Positions 9,503 to 17,832 of a stretch of 64,000 nucleotides of DNA are shown in pieces; within the stretch, counting starts at the first letter, position 1, and each line of letters opens with the position of its first letter. The position numbers and the translations under genes were made by a program. The notes beneath the pieces are model-generated. The model did not search any database. It was given only the letters and a program-made list of their open reading frames with translations, and had not been told where the DNA came from. Origin of the DNA: Planctomycetota bacterium (GTDB lineage: Bacteria; Planctomycetota; GCA-002687715; DRQF01); assembly GCA_020639295.1 (NCBI GenBank), contig JACKGY010000005.1, forward strand, positions 1-64,000, read 5' to 3'.

Positions 9503-10411
9503 ATGCGCTGCTTGTTCGTGTCGACCATCCTCTGCCTCGCGCTCACGCTCCAGGCCCAGGAGACCACGTCGACGACCGACCGGGCTCTGGCCACGGCGGT
9601 CGAGGAGACGGCCGAATCGGGGATCGGGATCTCCGGCAACCTCGGCCTCGACTGCTACACCCACTACTTCTTCAGGGGCATCATCCAGGAGAACGACGAC
9701 CTCATCCTGCAACCCTCCGTGGGCGTGAACCTGCGGGTCCTCGAGCATCACGAGGACTGGCTCAGCTCGGTGGACATCGGCCTCGGCCTGTGGAACAGCC
9801 TGCACTGGGGTCCGACCGGCGCCGACGGCGGCGGCACCGACCCCGAGCTCTGGTACGAGGCCGACTTCACCGCCTCGCTGAGCTTCGGCTTCTTCGACAC
9901 CGTCACGCTCGGCCTGAGCTACGTGGCGCTCACCAGCCCGAACGACTTCTTCGGCACCGTCGAGGAGCTGGACATCGCCCTCGCCTACGACGACGCCGAG
10001 CTCTGGGGCGGGGACTTCGGCGGCCTCCAGCCCTCGGCGACCCTGGTCTTCGAGCTCGACGGTCAGTCCGACGGTGGTCAGGACGAAGGCGTCTACCTCG
10101 AGCTCGGCATCGCGCCGGGCTTCACCCTGCTGGAGGACGAGACCTACCCGATCACGATCAAGCTGCCGGTCAAGGTGGGCCTCAGTCTCTCGGACTACTA
10201 CGAGGTCGCGACCTCGGATGACGACGCCTTCGGCTACCTCGACTTCGGCGTCGATCTCGCCGTACCGCTCGCCTTCATCGACCAGGCCTTCGGCGCCTGG
10301 GAACTCGGTGCCGGCGTGCACGGCCTCTACCTCGGCGACAACACCAGGATCTACAACTCAGGCGACGAGTTCGAGGTCTACGGCTTCGTCGGCATCTCGG
10401 TCTCGTTCTGA
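9503..10411 (+). CDS. Gcw_chp/TorF-like outer-membrane protein
   Basis: This 302-residue protein has a Sec signal peptide (residues 1-19, ending in LQAQ). GGAAAGGAAA lies just upstream of ATG 9503. The mature N-terminus shows the Gcw_chp pattern: a glycine-aromatic strand, then CYTHYFFRGI, matching the family's conserved D/Y-x-x-FRG feature. Alternating beta-strands follow (DTVTLGLSYVALTSP; EVYGFVGISVSF), ending in a terminal phenylalanine, as in outer-membrane barrels. Members are putative porins often linked to nitrogen or metal physiology. It lies 83 bp after amtB and is followed by a good terminator, which suggests an amtB-porin transcription unit. Confidence 0.8.
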   Translation: MRCLFVSTILCLALTLQAQETTSTTDRALATAVEETAESGIGISGNLGLDCYTHYFFRGIIQENDDLILQPSVGVNLRVLEHHEDWLSSVDIGLGLWNSLHWGPTGADGGGTDPELWYEADFTASLSFGFFDTVTLGLSYVALTSPNDFFGTVEELDIALAYDDAELWGGDFGGLQPSATLVFELDGQSDGGQDEGVYLELGIAPGFTLLEDETYPITIKLPVKVGLSLSDYYEVATSDDDAFGYLDFGVDLAVPLAFIDQAFGAWELGAGVHGLYLGDNTRIYNSGDEFEVYGFVGISVSF

Positions 10412-10431
10412 CCCGAGGTCGTCGACGACAG

Positions 10432-10464
10432 GGCGCGGGGCTCCGGCTCCGCGCCTTCTTCCTT
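10432..10464 (+). terminator. Rho-independent terminator after the amtB-porin unit
   Basis: GGCGCGG (10432-10438) pairs with CCGCGCC (10449-10455), with a few more pairs inside around a TCCG loop. The T-rich tail TTCTTCCTT follows directly at 10456-10464. It lies 21 bases after the porin stop. Confidence 0.75.
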
Positions 10465-10530
10465 GCCCGCGGGGCAACCCACCGCGGTCGGCACGCAATC
10501 GGCTGGCCGGGTCGCGAGACCGGCGACGGC

Positions 10531-11208
10531 TCAGAGGCCGAAGTTGCTGCGCAGGCAGTAGTAGATGCCGATGCCGATGAGGACGAGGCCGGTGAGGAGG
10601 CGGATCTTGCCCTCGACCGCCTTGATGCGATCGAAGGTGCGGCCGATCTGCCGGCTGCCGAGAGCCACCATCACCGCGAAGACCAGGACCGGGAGGCCGG
10701 TGGCGATGCCGTAGGTCACCGGGACCAGGATCACCGAGCCACTCCGCGTGGTCAGGGGCAGGAGGCTGCCGAAGAAGAGCGCGGCCGAGGACGGACAGAA
10801 GGAGAGCGCGAAGAGGACGCCGAGCGCGAAGGCCCCGAGAGCGTCGCCACGCTTGCCGAGCGCGTCACGGACGCCTGACCCGACCTCGCCGAAGCTCGGT
10901 GCCGGCAGGAGGCCCAGGAGCAGCGCGCCGGCGATCACCAGGACCGGACCGAGCAGGAGCCCGACGTAGCGCCCCAGCGCGGCCGACGCGGTCGCCGCGG
11001 CGAGCATGCCCGCGGCCAGGATCGCCGCGAGGGCGGTGTAGCACAGGGTGCGACCGGCGACGTAGGCCAGCCCCGAGGTCAGCGACCGGCGCGGCGACTG
11101 CGCGTGCCGGCCCAGGAAGGACACCGCGGCGACGTTGGTCGCCAGGGGACAGGGGCTCACCGCGGTGAGCAGGCCGAGCGAGGCGGCGGTTGCCAGTTCG
11201 GCGATCAT
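10531..11208 (-). CDS. arsG: ArsG-family aminobenzylarsenical efflux permease (CcdA-like fold)
   Basis: This 225-residue protein has about six hydrophobic helices and belongs to the CcdA/DsbD transmembrane superfamily. The first helix carries the signature SPCPLATNVAAVSFLGR (around residues 18-34), and the second half carries LSFCPSSAALFFGSLLPL. These place one cysteine in each half, as in CcdA-like proteins. This wording is typical of the ArsG group, whose characterised members help remove aromatic arsenicals after nitro reduction. It overlaps arsF by four bases and is the last gene of the operon. A more general role in thiol or electron transfer across the membrane remains possible. Confidence 0.82.
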   Translation of the reverse strand: MIAELATAASLGLLTAVSPCPLATNVAAVSFLGRHAQSPRRSLTSGLAYVAGRTLCYTALAAILAAGMLAAATASAALGRYVGLLLGPVLVIAGALLLGLLPAPSFGEVGSGVRDALGKRGDALGAFALGVLFALSFCPSSAALFFGSLLPLTTRSGSVILVPVTYGIATGLPVLVFAVMVALGSRQIGRTFDRIKAVEGKIRLLTGLVLIGIGIYYCLRSNFGL

Positions 11209-11699
11209 CGGCCCGACTCCAGCATCTGCCGCAGATTGGCGACCAGGTAGTCCTCGAAGGCCGGCGGGTCGGCGTTGACGTGATCCCAGACCTCCTCGAG
11301 GTTCTTCCAGGCCGCCTCCTCGCCCCGCCCGCGAACGAGGACGGTGCCGAAGGCGAGCTGATAGTCGTCACGATAGTGCAGGTTCTCGGGCCGGTCGAAG
11401 TTGACCACCTTCAGGACCAGCTCACCGGAGGCCAGCTCGGCGGCGAAGCGCGTGCTGACCACCCGCTCGGTCTCGGCCTCGATCTTGTTGCAGGTCCGGC
11501 AGCGCTCGTCGCCGTGGAAGTAGAAGACCGTCACCGCCGCGGCCTCGGTCTTCTCGACCTCGATCTCCGCGGCCGCCCGCGAGATCGCCCGTTCCCGGTA
11601 GACGCCGACCACCAGCGCGACGACGGCGAAGAGGAGGAGGGTGAGGCCCAGACCGCGCTTCAGGCGCTCGGCCGGGCGAGATTCGGTCGCGTCCGCCAT
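11205..11699 (-). CDS. arsF: ArsF-family protein (nitrophenyl-arsenical reductase subunit type)
   Basis: This 164-residue protein has one N-terminal membrane anchor (about residues 16-35) and a periplasmic thioredoxin-like domain. The conserved part begins VFYFHGDERCRTCNKIE, which supplies a CxxC pair. It continues through the family's VNFDRPENLHYRDDYQLAFGT block and ends with a DYLVANLRQML helix. In characterised arsEFG systems this subunit takes part in reducing nitro-aromatic arsenicals before efflux. It is translationally coupled to arsG (four-base overlap) and lies ten bases after the thioredoxin-like gene. Confidence 0.82.
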   Translation of the reverse strand: MADATESRPAERLKRGLGLTLLLFAVVALVVGVYRERAISRAAAEIEVEKTEAAAVTVFYFHGDERCRTCNKIEAETERVVSTRFAAELASGELVLKVVNFDRPENLHYRDDYQLAFGTVLVRGRGEEAAWKNLEEVWDHVNADPPAFEDYLVANLRQMLESGR

Positions 11700-11709
11700 G
11701 ACCCACCTC

Positions 11710-11949
11710 CTAGCGGATGAGCTTCTCGATCTCGTCGCGTCCCAGCGCCCGGCCGGACGAGACGACCTTGCCGTCGACCACCAGCGCCGGGGTCATCATC
11801 ACGCCGCGTTCGATGATCGCGTCCATGTCCTGGACCTTCCTCACCTCGGCGTCGAGGCCGAGGTGGGCCACGGCCTCGCGGGCCGACTTCTCGAGCGCCG
11901 CGCACTTGGCGCAGCCGGTGCCGAGGACTTCGATGATCTTGATGGTCAT
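11710..11949 (-). CDS. Small thioredoxin/glutaredoxin-like protein (TM0996/MTH895 type)
   Basis: This is a 79-residue redox protein. ATG 11949 is chosen because AAAGGA lies upstream. The active site is GTGCAKCAAL (C13, C16). The cis-proline loop is MMTPALVVDGKVVSSG, and the C-terminal helix is DEIEKLI. The family length is normally 75-80 residues, so it is complete. In ars operons of this layout it probably supplies electrons to the membrane-bound ArsF/ArsG partners or works with the permease. It could be the counterpart of ArsE in arsEFG clusters, but I do not assign that name. Confidence 0.85.
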   Translation of the reverse strand: MTIKIIEVLGTGCAKCAALEKSAREAVAHLGLDAEVRKVQDMDAIIERGVMMTPALVVDGKVVSSGRALGRDEIEKLIR

Positions 11950-11966
11950 GCGTCGTTCCTTTCCGG

Positions 11967-13265
11967 TCAGAAGAACAGGCCGTAGACGAGGCCGAGGGCG
12001 GTGGAGCCGAGGACCACGAGGGCGACGTAGGTCGCGGTCCGCCTGGGCCCCATGATCCCGTTGATGACGATCATGTTGGGCAGGGAGAGCGCTGGGCCGG
12101 CGAGCAGGAGGCTCAGCGACGGACCCTTGCCCATGCCGGCGCCGATCAGGCCCTGCAGGATCGGCACCTCGGTGAGGGTCGCGAAGTACATGAAGGCGCC
12201 GACCAGCGCGGCGCCGAAGTTCGCCCCGAGTCCGTTGCCCCCGACCGCGCTGGCCACCCACTCCGGCGGGATCAGGCCGCGTTCACCGGGTCGCCCGAGG
12301 AGCAGGCCGGCGACGAAGACGCCGCCGAGCAGGAGGGGCGTGATCAGCTTGGCGTGGCTCCAGGTCTGGCTCCACCACTCGCGACCCGCGCTCCCGGCCC
12401 GGGGCATGAGCAGGCAGAGGGCGACGACGCCCAGGGCGAAGGGCGGGTTCGGCCCGACCGGCAGCAGTCGGGCGACGAGCGCGACCGCGAAGCCGGCGAC
12501 CACGAGCCCGGCCGCGGGAAAGGCGAACCAGCGCCAGAGCACGAAGGCGAAGGCCAGGGCGAAGCCGGAGGCCAGCCACCACTTGGCCCCGACCAGGGCC
12601 CGCCAGAGACCGCCGGCCTCGGTCGAGCTGCTCCAGTTGGCGAAGATCAGCACGCCGAACATGCTCAGGAAGAGCAGGATGAGCGGGCGCAGCGGCCGGG
12701 CCTCACCGAGGTCCGGCATCACCGCCGCCCGCCGCTCGTCGTCGCGATCGGCGCCGCGCTCGAAGATCGCCGCCATCACCAGACCCACGACCAGGCTGAA
12801 GACGACCGCGGCGATGGCCCGCGCGAAGCCGATCTCGGCCCCGAGGATGCGCGCGGTGAGGATCACCGCCAGGACGTTGATCGCCGGTCCGGCATAGAGG
12901 AAGGAGCTGGCCGGGCCCAGACCGGCGCCCATCCGATAGATGCCGGCGAAGAGCGGCAGGATGGTGCAGGAGCAGACCGCCAGGACCGACCCGGAGGTGG
13001 CGCCGACGCCGTAGGCCTGGACCTTGCGCGCCTTCGGGCCGAGGTACTTCATCACCGCGGCGCGATCGACGAAGGCGCCGATCGCGCCGGCGATCAGGAA
13101 CGCGGGCAAGAGGCAGAGGATGACGTGTTCCCGGGCGTACCAGCGGCCGAGCGCGAGGCCCTCCCCGACCGCCGCCCGCACCCCTTCGCCATCGACCGGC
13201 AGAAGGTAGAGGGCGAGGAAGACGGTGACGAGCCCGACCAGCTTGAGGATCTCACGGCGCTCCAT
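11967..13265 (-). CDS. COG0701/ArsP-type permease
   Basis: This 432-residue membrane protein has eight or more helices. It carries the diagnostic cysteine motif AVCSCTILPLF (C98, C100) in a helix after the first conserved block (FVDRAAVMKYLGPKARK). The second repeat ends in FATLTEVPILQGLIGAGMGKGPSLSLLLAGPALSLPN. Relatives include ArsP, which exports trivalent organoarsenicals, and SO_0444-type permeases once proposed to move Cu or Zn. A hydrophilic loop near residues 180-205 joins the halves. The start lies three bases after arsR, so it is the first structural gene of the operon. The exact substrate cannot be deduced from the sequence. Confidence 0.88.
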   Translation of the reverse strand: MERREILKLVGLVTVFLALYLLPVDGEGVRAAVGEGLALGRWYAREHVILCLLPAFLIAGAIGAFVDRAAVMKYLGPKARKVQAYGVGATSGSVLAVCSCTILPLFAGIYRMGAGLGPASSFLYAGPAINVLAVILTARILGAEIGFARAIAAVVFSLVVGLVMAAIFERGADRDDERRAAVMPDLGEARPLRPLILLFLSMFGVLIFANWSSSTEAGGLWRALVGAKWWLASGFALAFAFVLWRWFAFPAAGLVVAGFAVALVARLLPVGPNPPFALGVVALCLLMPRAGSAGREWWSQTWSHAKLITPLLLGGVFVAGLLLGRPGERGLIPPEWVASAVGGNGLGANFGAALVGAFMYFATLTEVPILQGLIGAGMGKGPSLSLLLAGPALSLPNMIVINGIMGPRRTATYVALVVLGSTALGLVYGLFF

Positions 13266-13268
13266 GTC

Positions 13269-13667
13269 TCAATCCTCCCCCACCGGGGCGCAGCAGGACC
13301 GAGGTCCGCTTCCCCCCTCGCCGGCGAGATTCGGACACCAGGCCGCGATCGCCTCGATCAGGGCGTGGAGCCGATCGCAGAGGTCGGCGCAACGCGCCTG
13401 GTACCAGACCGAGCGCCCCTCCTTGGCGGCGGCCAGGACCTCGGCCTCGACCAGGACCTTCAGATGCTTGTTCACCACCGAGAAGTCGACCTGGCAACAG
13501 GCCGCGAGTTCCGAGGCGGTGCAGGGCCGCCCCACCTTGACCAGCGCCGAGAAGACCCGCAGGCGGGTCGCGTCCGAAAGGGCGCGGAAGAGCGCCTGAT
13601 CGAGATGGAGGTCGAGCGCCGCGACGATCCTGGTCGCGGCCTCGGGAGTGGCTGGCTGGGTCGGCAT
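13269..13667 (-). CDS. arsR: ArsR/SmtB-family metalloregulator
   Basis: This is a 132-residue winged-helix repressor. The start ATG 13667 is preferred over 13676 because the latter lies inside the putative operator. Neither has a clear Shine-Dalgarno sequence, and the message may be nearly leaderless. The recognition helix is SELAACCQVDFSVVNKHLKVL, with a vicinal pair C57-C58 just before it, placed where ArsR proteins bind As(III). The wing is LAAAKEGRSVWYQAR. Further cysteines follow (ADLCDRL, AAWCPN, and a terminal SCCAP), so several thiolate sites are possible. It is the promoter-proximal gene of the arsR-permease-thioredoxin-arsF-arsG operon and probably represses it. Confidence 0.88.
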   Translation of the reverse strand: MPTQPATPEAATRIVAALDLHLDQALFRALSDATRLRVFSALVKVGRPCTASELAACCQVDFSVVNKHLKVLVEAEVLAAAKEGRSVWYQARCADLCDRLHALIEAIAAWCPNLAGEGGSGPRSCCAPVGED

Positions 13668-13669
13668 CA

Positions 13670-13687
13670 CTGGCATGGCATTGCCAG
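13670..13687. promoter_or_regulatory. Candidate ArsR operator palindrome
   Basis: CTGGCATGGCATTGCCAG has six-base arms CTGGCA/TGCCAG around a six-base centre that is itself nearly symmetric (TGGCAT). It lies directly upstream of the preferred arsR start and covers the alternative start. This is the expected place for autorepression. That ArsR binds it is an inference. Confidence 0.5.
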
Positions 13688-13781
13688 TTTCAGCGCCAGG
13701 CCGCGGCGAGACAAGGAGACCGCTTGTCGCAGCCCCCAGGTTGGCCGCGGACCGGACGCCGTCCACCCTGCCACCGCGCCC

Positions 13782-15896
13782 TCACGCGCCTTCGGTCCGG
13801 GTCCCGGAGCCGGGGTCCTCCTCCGGGTGGTCCGCGCCGGGGGCGAGGTAGTTGCTCCGGGGCGTGTGCCGCAGGAGCGGCCGGGGCCGCGGGGCGTCAC
13901 CCTGGAGGGAGTGGCCGCTGGTCGCGATCAGCTGGTGGATCTCCGCCAGACGGGCGAGCACCTCGGCCGCCAGCTCCCGCTGACCACCCTTCATGCCGTA
14001 GCTGCCCGGATGCCGGTCGCGACCGCGCGCCAGGAGTTCCTCGTAGTCCGGCTCGTCCTCGCCCCTGCTCTCGAGCCCCTCGAACAGGGCCCCCAGCCAC
14101 TCCTCGAAACTCGCCAGGGTGGACCGGAACCGCGTCCAGCGGTGGTGGGTCCAGCTGAGTTCCTGGGGGGCGCCGTCGATCCGGAGGAAGCGCTCGCGCA
14201 GCTGTCGGCCGGCCTCGGCGCCGTGGCCGGCCAGGCCGGCGATGGTCTCGGCCGGCATCTCCAGGTTGAGGCCGCCCTCGTCGGCCTGGAGATGGATGGT
14301 GGCGAATCGATCGCGATAGCCCGGCAGCTTCAGCAGGGTACCGTCGGTCCAGTTCTGCATCGCGTTGAGGATGCTGGCCAAGAACCGGCCGAGCGACTCC
14401 CGCGCCGGCTTCTCCGTCCCGGCGAGACGCGTCCAGACCTCGTCGACGCCGCCGGAGGCGGACGAGACCAGGACCACCCGATCGGAGGGCAGTCGCCGCC
14501 CTGGCTGGTGATAGGCGAGATTCAGGCCGATCGTCGGCCGCGACGGCAGGGGTGCGTCGAAGAGGTGCATCGGGAAGTTGCTGGAGATGCCGCCATCCGA
14601 GAACCAGATCCGCTCCGGCACCGGGCCATCGGGTCGCCCCGGCTGAACGATCTCGGGGTCGCGGAGGAAGGCGGCCGCCGCCGCGCGCTCGGTCTTCGCC
14701 CAGGTCCGGAAGGCCCGGCGCCGGCGGCTCGCCTCGCTCTCGCCGAGCCCGCTGCCGCCCCAGTCGAAGTCCCAGAGCGGCAGGGCGCCGAGGAGGAGCG
14801 GGAAGGACAGGCTCATGCGCACGGCCACCAGGACCGGCAGGTCGCCGTCCTTCGGCAACGGCAGGCGCGGATGCATGAAGGCATGGGTCAGCCGCCGCGA
14901 GGCCTTGGTCTCCTCGGCGACCACCTTCTGCCCGGCCGCCTCGAGCCGGGCCACGATCGCCTCGGGGAAGAGCCGCCGGAATTCGGCGGGCGCGAAGTAG
15001 AAGCGGCGACGCAGACCGGGGAGACCGTAGGGACGGCCGTGGGTGAGGCAGGTGGTGATCACCTGCAGCTCGATGCCGCGTTCCTCGAGCATCCGGAAGC
15101 TCAGCGGCGGATCGTCGGGACCGAGGGCCGCGAGCGCCTGGATCTCCCGGTGCAGCCAGTCGGTGAGAGCCGGTCGCGCCGCGGCGTCCGTCCCCTGCCC
15201 GCTGCAGATGCCGAAGTGCTGGCGCGGCAGGTGATGGACGAGGATGCGCCACTGCCGGGCGAGCGCGGCCGCCGTGGCTCCCACCAGGAACATGAGGACG
15301 AGACCGAGGATGCCGTGCCAGTCGATGGGCCGGTCGTCGATGAGGAGCCAGATCAGGAGGCCGAGGGCGGGCAACGAGCCGACCAGGGACCAGAGGCCAC
15401 CCTGGACGAGGAGCGCGGCGTAGAGACGGGCCGGCTTCAGGGCCCGGGGACGCAGTGCGCCGAGCAGGAGCGCGAACAGGGGGCGCGTGGCCGCGCTCGG
15501 CTGGAACAGGGAAAGCAGGCGAGGCCTGCCAGCGACCTTCTCGCCGAGCCGCTCGGGCAGACCCGCGAGGAGCTCGAAGCCGGCGCCCGCCCGGCCACGC
15601 CCATGCTCCGCCGCCGCGGCGCAGGCCGCCGCGATCGCCCCGGCCGAGGTGCCGCCGATGCTGCGCAGGCGGAAGCTCCGGGCCAGCTCGCAGATCGCGC
15701 CGGGATAGACCACGCCACTGGTGATGCCGCCCTTCATGACCACGTCGCATTCGCGCGTGGGCGGGACCTGGGGCCCGGCCGGTGATTCCTCCGCAGTCGA
15801 ACCGCCGTTCTGCCGCCGCGCCGGGGCGCTCCCGGCTCGTTCCTGGTGGTCGGACATCGTGATCGTCGCCTCGTGGGTGGGAAGGGTCCGGGTCAT
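13782..15896 (-). CDS. Patatin-like phospholipase with internal membrane segments
   Basis: This 704-residue protein has a Ser-Asp dyad lipase fold. The oxyanion loop is VMKGGITSGVVYPG, the nucleophile elbow is GGTSAG (S84), and the catalytic aspartate is D434 in WFSDGGISSNFPM. Between them, around residues 160-240, lie two or three hydrophobic segments (GLWSLVGSLPALGLLIWLLI; ILGLVLMFLVGATAAAL). These are unusual for a soluble patatin and should tether it to the membrane. The C-terminal 200 residues are soluble. ATG 15857 (MSDHQ) is an alternative start. It probably hydrolyses membrane lipids, but whether for turnover or as an effector is open. Downstream, only about 115 bp separate it from the ars operon. 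Confidence 0.85.
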   Translation of the reverse strand: MTRTLPTHEATITMSDHQERAGSAPARRQNGGSTAEESPAGPQVPPTRECDVVMKGGITSGVVYPGAICELARSFRLRSIGGTSAGAIAAACAAAAEHGRGRAGAGFELLAGLPERLGEKVAGRPRLLSLFQPSAATRPLFALLLGALRPRALKPARLYAALLVQGGLWSLVGSLPALGLLIWLLIDDRPIDWHGILGLVLMFLVGATAAALARQWRILVHHLPRQHFGICSGQGTDAAARPALTDWLHREIQALAALGPDDPPLSFRMLEERGIELQVITTCLTHGRPYGLPGLRRRFYFAPAEFRRLFPEAIVARLEAAGQKVVAEETKASRRLTHAFMHPRLPLPKDGDLPVLVAVRMSLSFPLLLGALPLWDFDWGGSGLGESEASRRRRAFRTWAKTERAAAAAFLRDPEIVQPGRPDGPVPERIWFSDGGISSNFPMHLFDAPLPSRPTIGLNLAYHQPGRRLPSDRVVLVSSASGGVDEVWTRLAGTEKPARESLGRFLASILNAMQNWTDGTLLKLPGYRDRFATIHLQADEGGLNLEMPAETIAGLAGHGAEAGRQLRERFLRIDGAPQELSWTHHRWTRFRSTLASFEEWLGALFEGLESRGEDEPDYEELLARGRDRHPGSYGMKGGQRELAAEVLARLAEIHQLIATSGHSLQGDAPRPRPLLRHTPRSNYLAPGADHPEEDPGSGTRTEGA

Positions 15897-16070
15897 CGAC
15901 CATAGCCGATCGGGTCCGGGCGCATGAGCCGGAATCTCGCCCGTTCGAGCGTACCCGCGCCCCGTTCCTCGGCGCCCGCGACGAATCGCGCCGGATTCCG
16001 GCCCGACACTTGCGCCTCCGACCGGCCAGGGGTCGGCGGTGAGGGGAGGTCCAGGCAGGGAGATTCCGTC

Positions 16071-17717
16071 ATGTCACGACTGTCCTTCCTGGTGGCGGTC
16101 CTCGCGGCGGCCATCGCAACGTCCGTGTCCGCCCAGTGGTCGCCCCCCATGATCCACCAGGGCAATGCCTTCGGGGGCCTCTTCGGCCAGGCGCTCGCCT
16201 TCGTCGGCGACGTCGACGGCGACGGTCGGGACGATCTCGCGGTCGGCGCGCCGCTGGACGCCGCCAACGGCCCGAGTTCCGGCCGCGTCGTCGTCTACTC
16301 GGGCGCCGACGGCAGCGTCATCCACGGACTGGCCGGCTACGCGGCGGGTGACGAATTCGGCAGCTCCATCACCGGCCTCGGCGACATCGATGGCGACGGG
16401 CTCGCCGACTTCGCCGTCGGCGCGCCCCTGAGCGATCTCTGGGACCTGGACGCGGGTGCGGTCCATCTCTACTCGGGTGCCGACGCCTCGTTGATCACCA
16501 CCTACACCGGCCAGGCCGCGGGCGACGAGTTCGGCCGGGTGATCGCCGGCGGTGGTGACCTCGACGGCGACGGTCAACCCGACCTGCTGGTCGGCATCCC
16601 CCACGAATCGAGTCACGCGACCTGGTCCGGGAAGGTCATGGTCTATCGGAGTTCCGCGGTCCCCTATCCCCAGCTCGAGGGCAGCGGCGTCTTCGAACGC
16701 TACGGCAACGCCGTGGCGATCGTCGGCGACGTCGACGGCGACGGTCGCGACGACTTCGCGATCGGGGCGCCCGGCGACGGCAGCAACGGGGTCAACGCCG
16801 GTCGGGTGGAGCTGCGCTCCGGTTACGACGGCGCCCCGCTAGCGCAGTTCCTCGGGGCCTCGGCGGCGGACTTCTTCGGCGAGGCCCTGGCGGGCGCCGG
16901 CGACGTCGACGGCGACGGCCGCGCCGATCTGGCCGTCGCGGCGCCGCGGAGCGACCTCGCCGGTCCCGATGCCGGTAGCGTCACGGTCTTGAGCGGCGCG
17001 ACCGGCGCGATCCTCCTGCAGCTGCACCCCCTCGTCGCCGGAGATCGCTACGGCTCGGCCCTGGCCGGGTCCGGCGACGTCGACGGCGACGGCTTCGACG
17101 ATCTCATCGTCGGCGCCTTCGCTCATGCCGGCTTCGCCGGCTACGCGGAGGTCCGCTCCGGCGCCGATGGCAGCCTGATCCGCGCGTTCACCGGCGCGGG
17201 CGCCAACGATCAGCTGGGCACGGCGGTGACCGGCGGCGGCGATCTCGATGGCGACGGTTTCGCCGACTTCGCCTGCTCCGCGCCCCGGGCCGCCCTCACC
17301 CTCGGCGAGGTCCTGGTCCAGAGGTCACCGACCGGACCGGTGCTGGTCTACCGGAGCGACCTCGGTCTCGCCCACGGGATCGATCTCGCCTGGCTGCCGC
17401 TGAACGGCGATCCGCTGGCTCTCCAGGGCCGCTTCGCGGTGAGCGGAGGCTCGGCCTTCGGCCAGGGCCTCTACCTGGCGAGCCTGGCTCGGATCGACTA
17501 TCCGGCCTTCGGCACCTTGCCGCTCGTCGTCGCCATCGACCCGATCAACCTGGTCGCCAGCGGTGGCTTCGTCCTCGACGCCGGCGGCGACCATCTCGGC
17601 GCAGCGGTCGATCGCCAGATCCCCTGGCTCGCCGGCTGGAGGCTCCACGTCCAGGCCTTCGAGCTGGGCCCGATCCTGGCCTCGTCGCCCGGAGTCCGCC
17701 TCGAGATCCTGCCCTGA
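16071..17717 (+). CDS. Secreted FG-GAP seven-bladed beta-propeller protein
   Basis: This is a 548-residue exported protein. ATG 16071 has GGGAG nine bases upstream and is followed by a Sec signal peptide ending in VSAQ near residue 21. I count seven FG-GAP calcium loops of the form D-x-DGDG (DVDGDGRDD, DIDGDGLAD, DLDGDGQPD, DVDGDGRDD, DVDGDGRAD, DVDGDGFDD, DLDGDGFAD). This fits one integrin-alpha-like propeller. The last 130 residues form a separate beta-rich domain ending LEILP, a C-terminal module I associate with planctomycete secreted proteins. No catalytic motif is seen. A surface-binding or adhesion role is inferred from the fold. Confidence 0.88.
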   Translation: MSRLSFLVAVLAAAIATSVSAQWSPPMIHQGNAFGGLFGQALAFVGDVDGDGRDDLAVGAPLDAANGPSSGRVVVYSGADGSVIHGLAGYAAGDEFGSSITGLGDIDGDGLADFAVGAPLSDLWDLDAGAVHLYSGADASLITTYTGQAAGDEFGRVIAGGGDLDGDGQPDLLVGIPHESSHATWSGKVMVYRSSAVPYPQLEGSGVFERYGNAVAIVGDVDGDGRDDFAIGAPGDGSNGVNAGRVELRSGYDGAPLAQFLGASAADFFGEALAGAGDVDGDGRADLAVAAPRSDLAGPDAGSVTVLSGATGAILLQLHPLVAGDRYGSALAGSGDVDGDGFDDLIVGAFAHAGFAGYAEVRSGADGSLIRAFTGAGANDQLGTAVTGGGDLDGDGFADFACSAPRAALTLGEVLVQRSPTGPVLVYRSDLGLAHGIDLAWLPLNGDPLALQGRFAVSGGSAFGQGLYLASLARIDYPAFGTLPLVVAIDPINLVASGGFVLDAGGDHLGAAVDRQIPWLAGWRLHVQAFELGPILASSPGVRLEILP

Positions 17718-17832
17718 GTCGCGGCAACCCAGGTCGGTGGCGCCGCGGTCTTGATCGGAAGTTGATCCGTTTCCCGAGGAGGGTCGTCGAGTTGCCCTAC
17801 CACCCCCGCCGGACGCTTGGTTCAATGCGACC

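Noticed and set aside
12354..15785. Very long plus-strand open frame opposite the permease, arsR and patatin genes
   Set aside because: It is antisense to genes with clear motifs and encodes a low-complexity Arg/Gly/Gln-rich product; GC-rich codon bias explains it.
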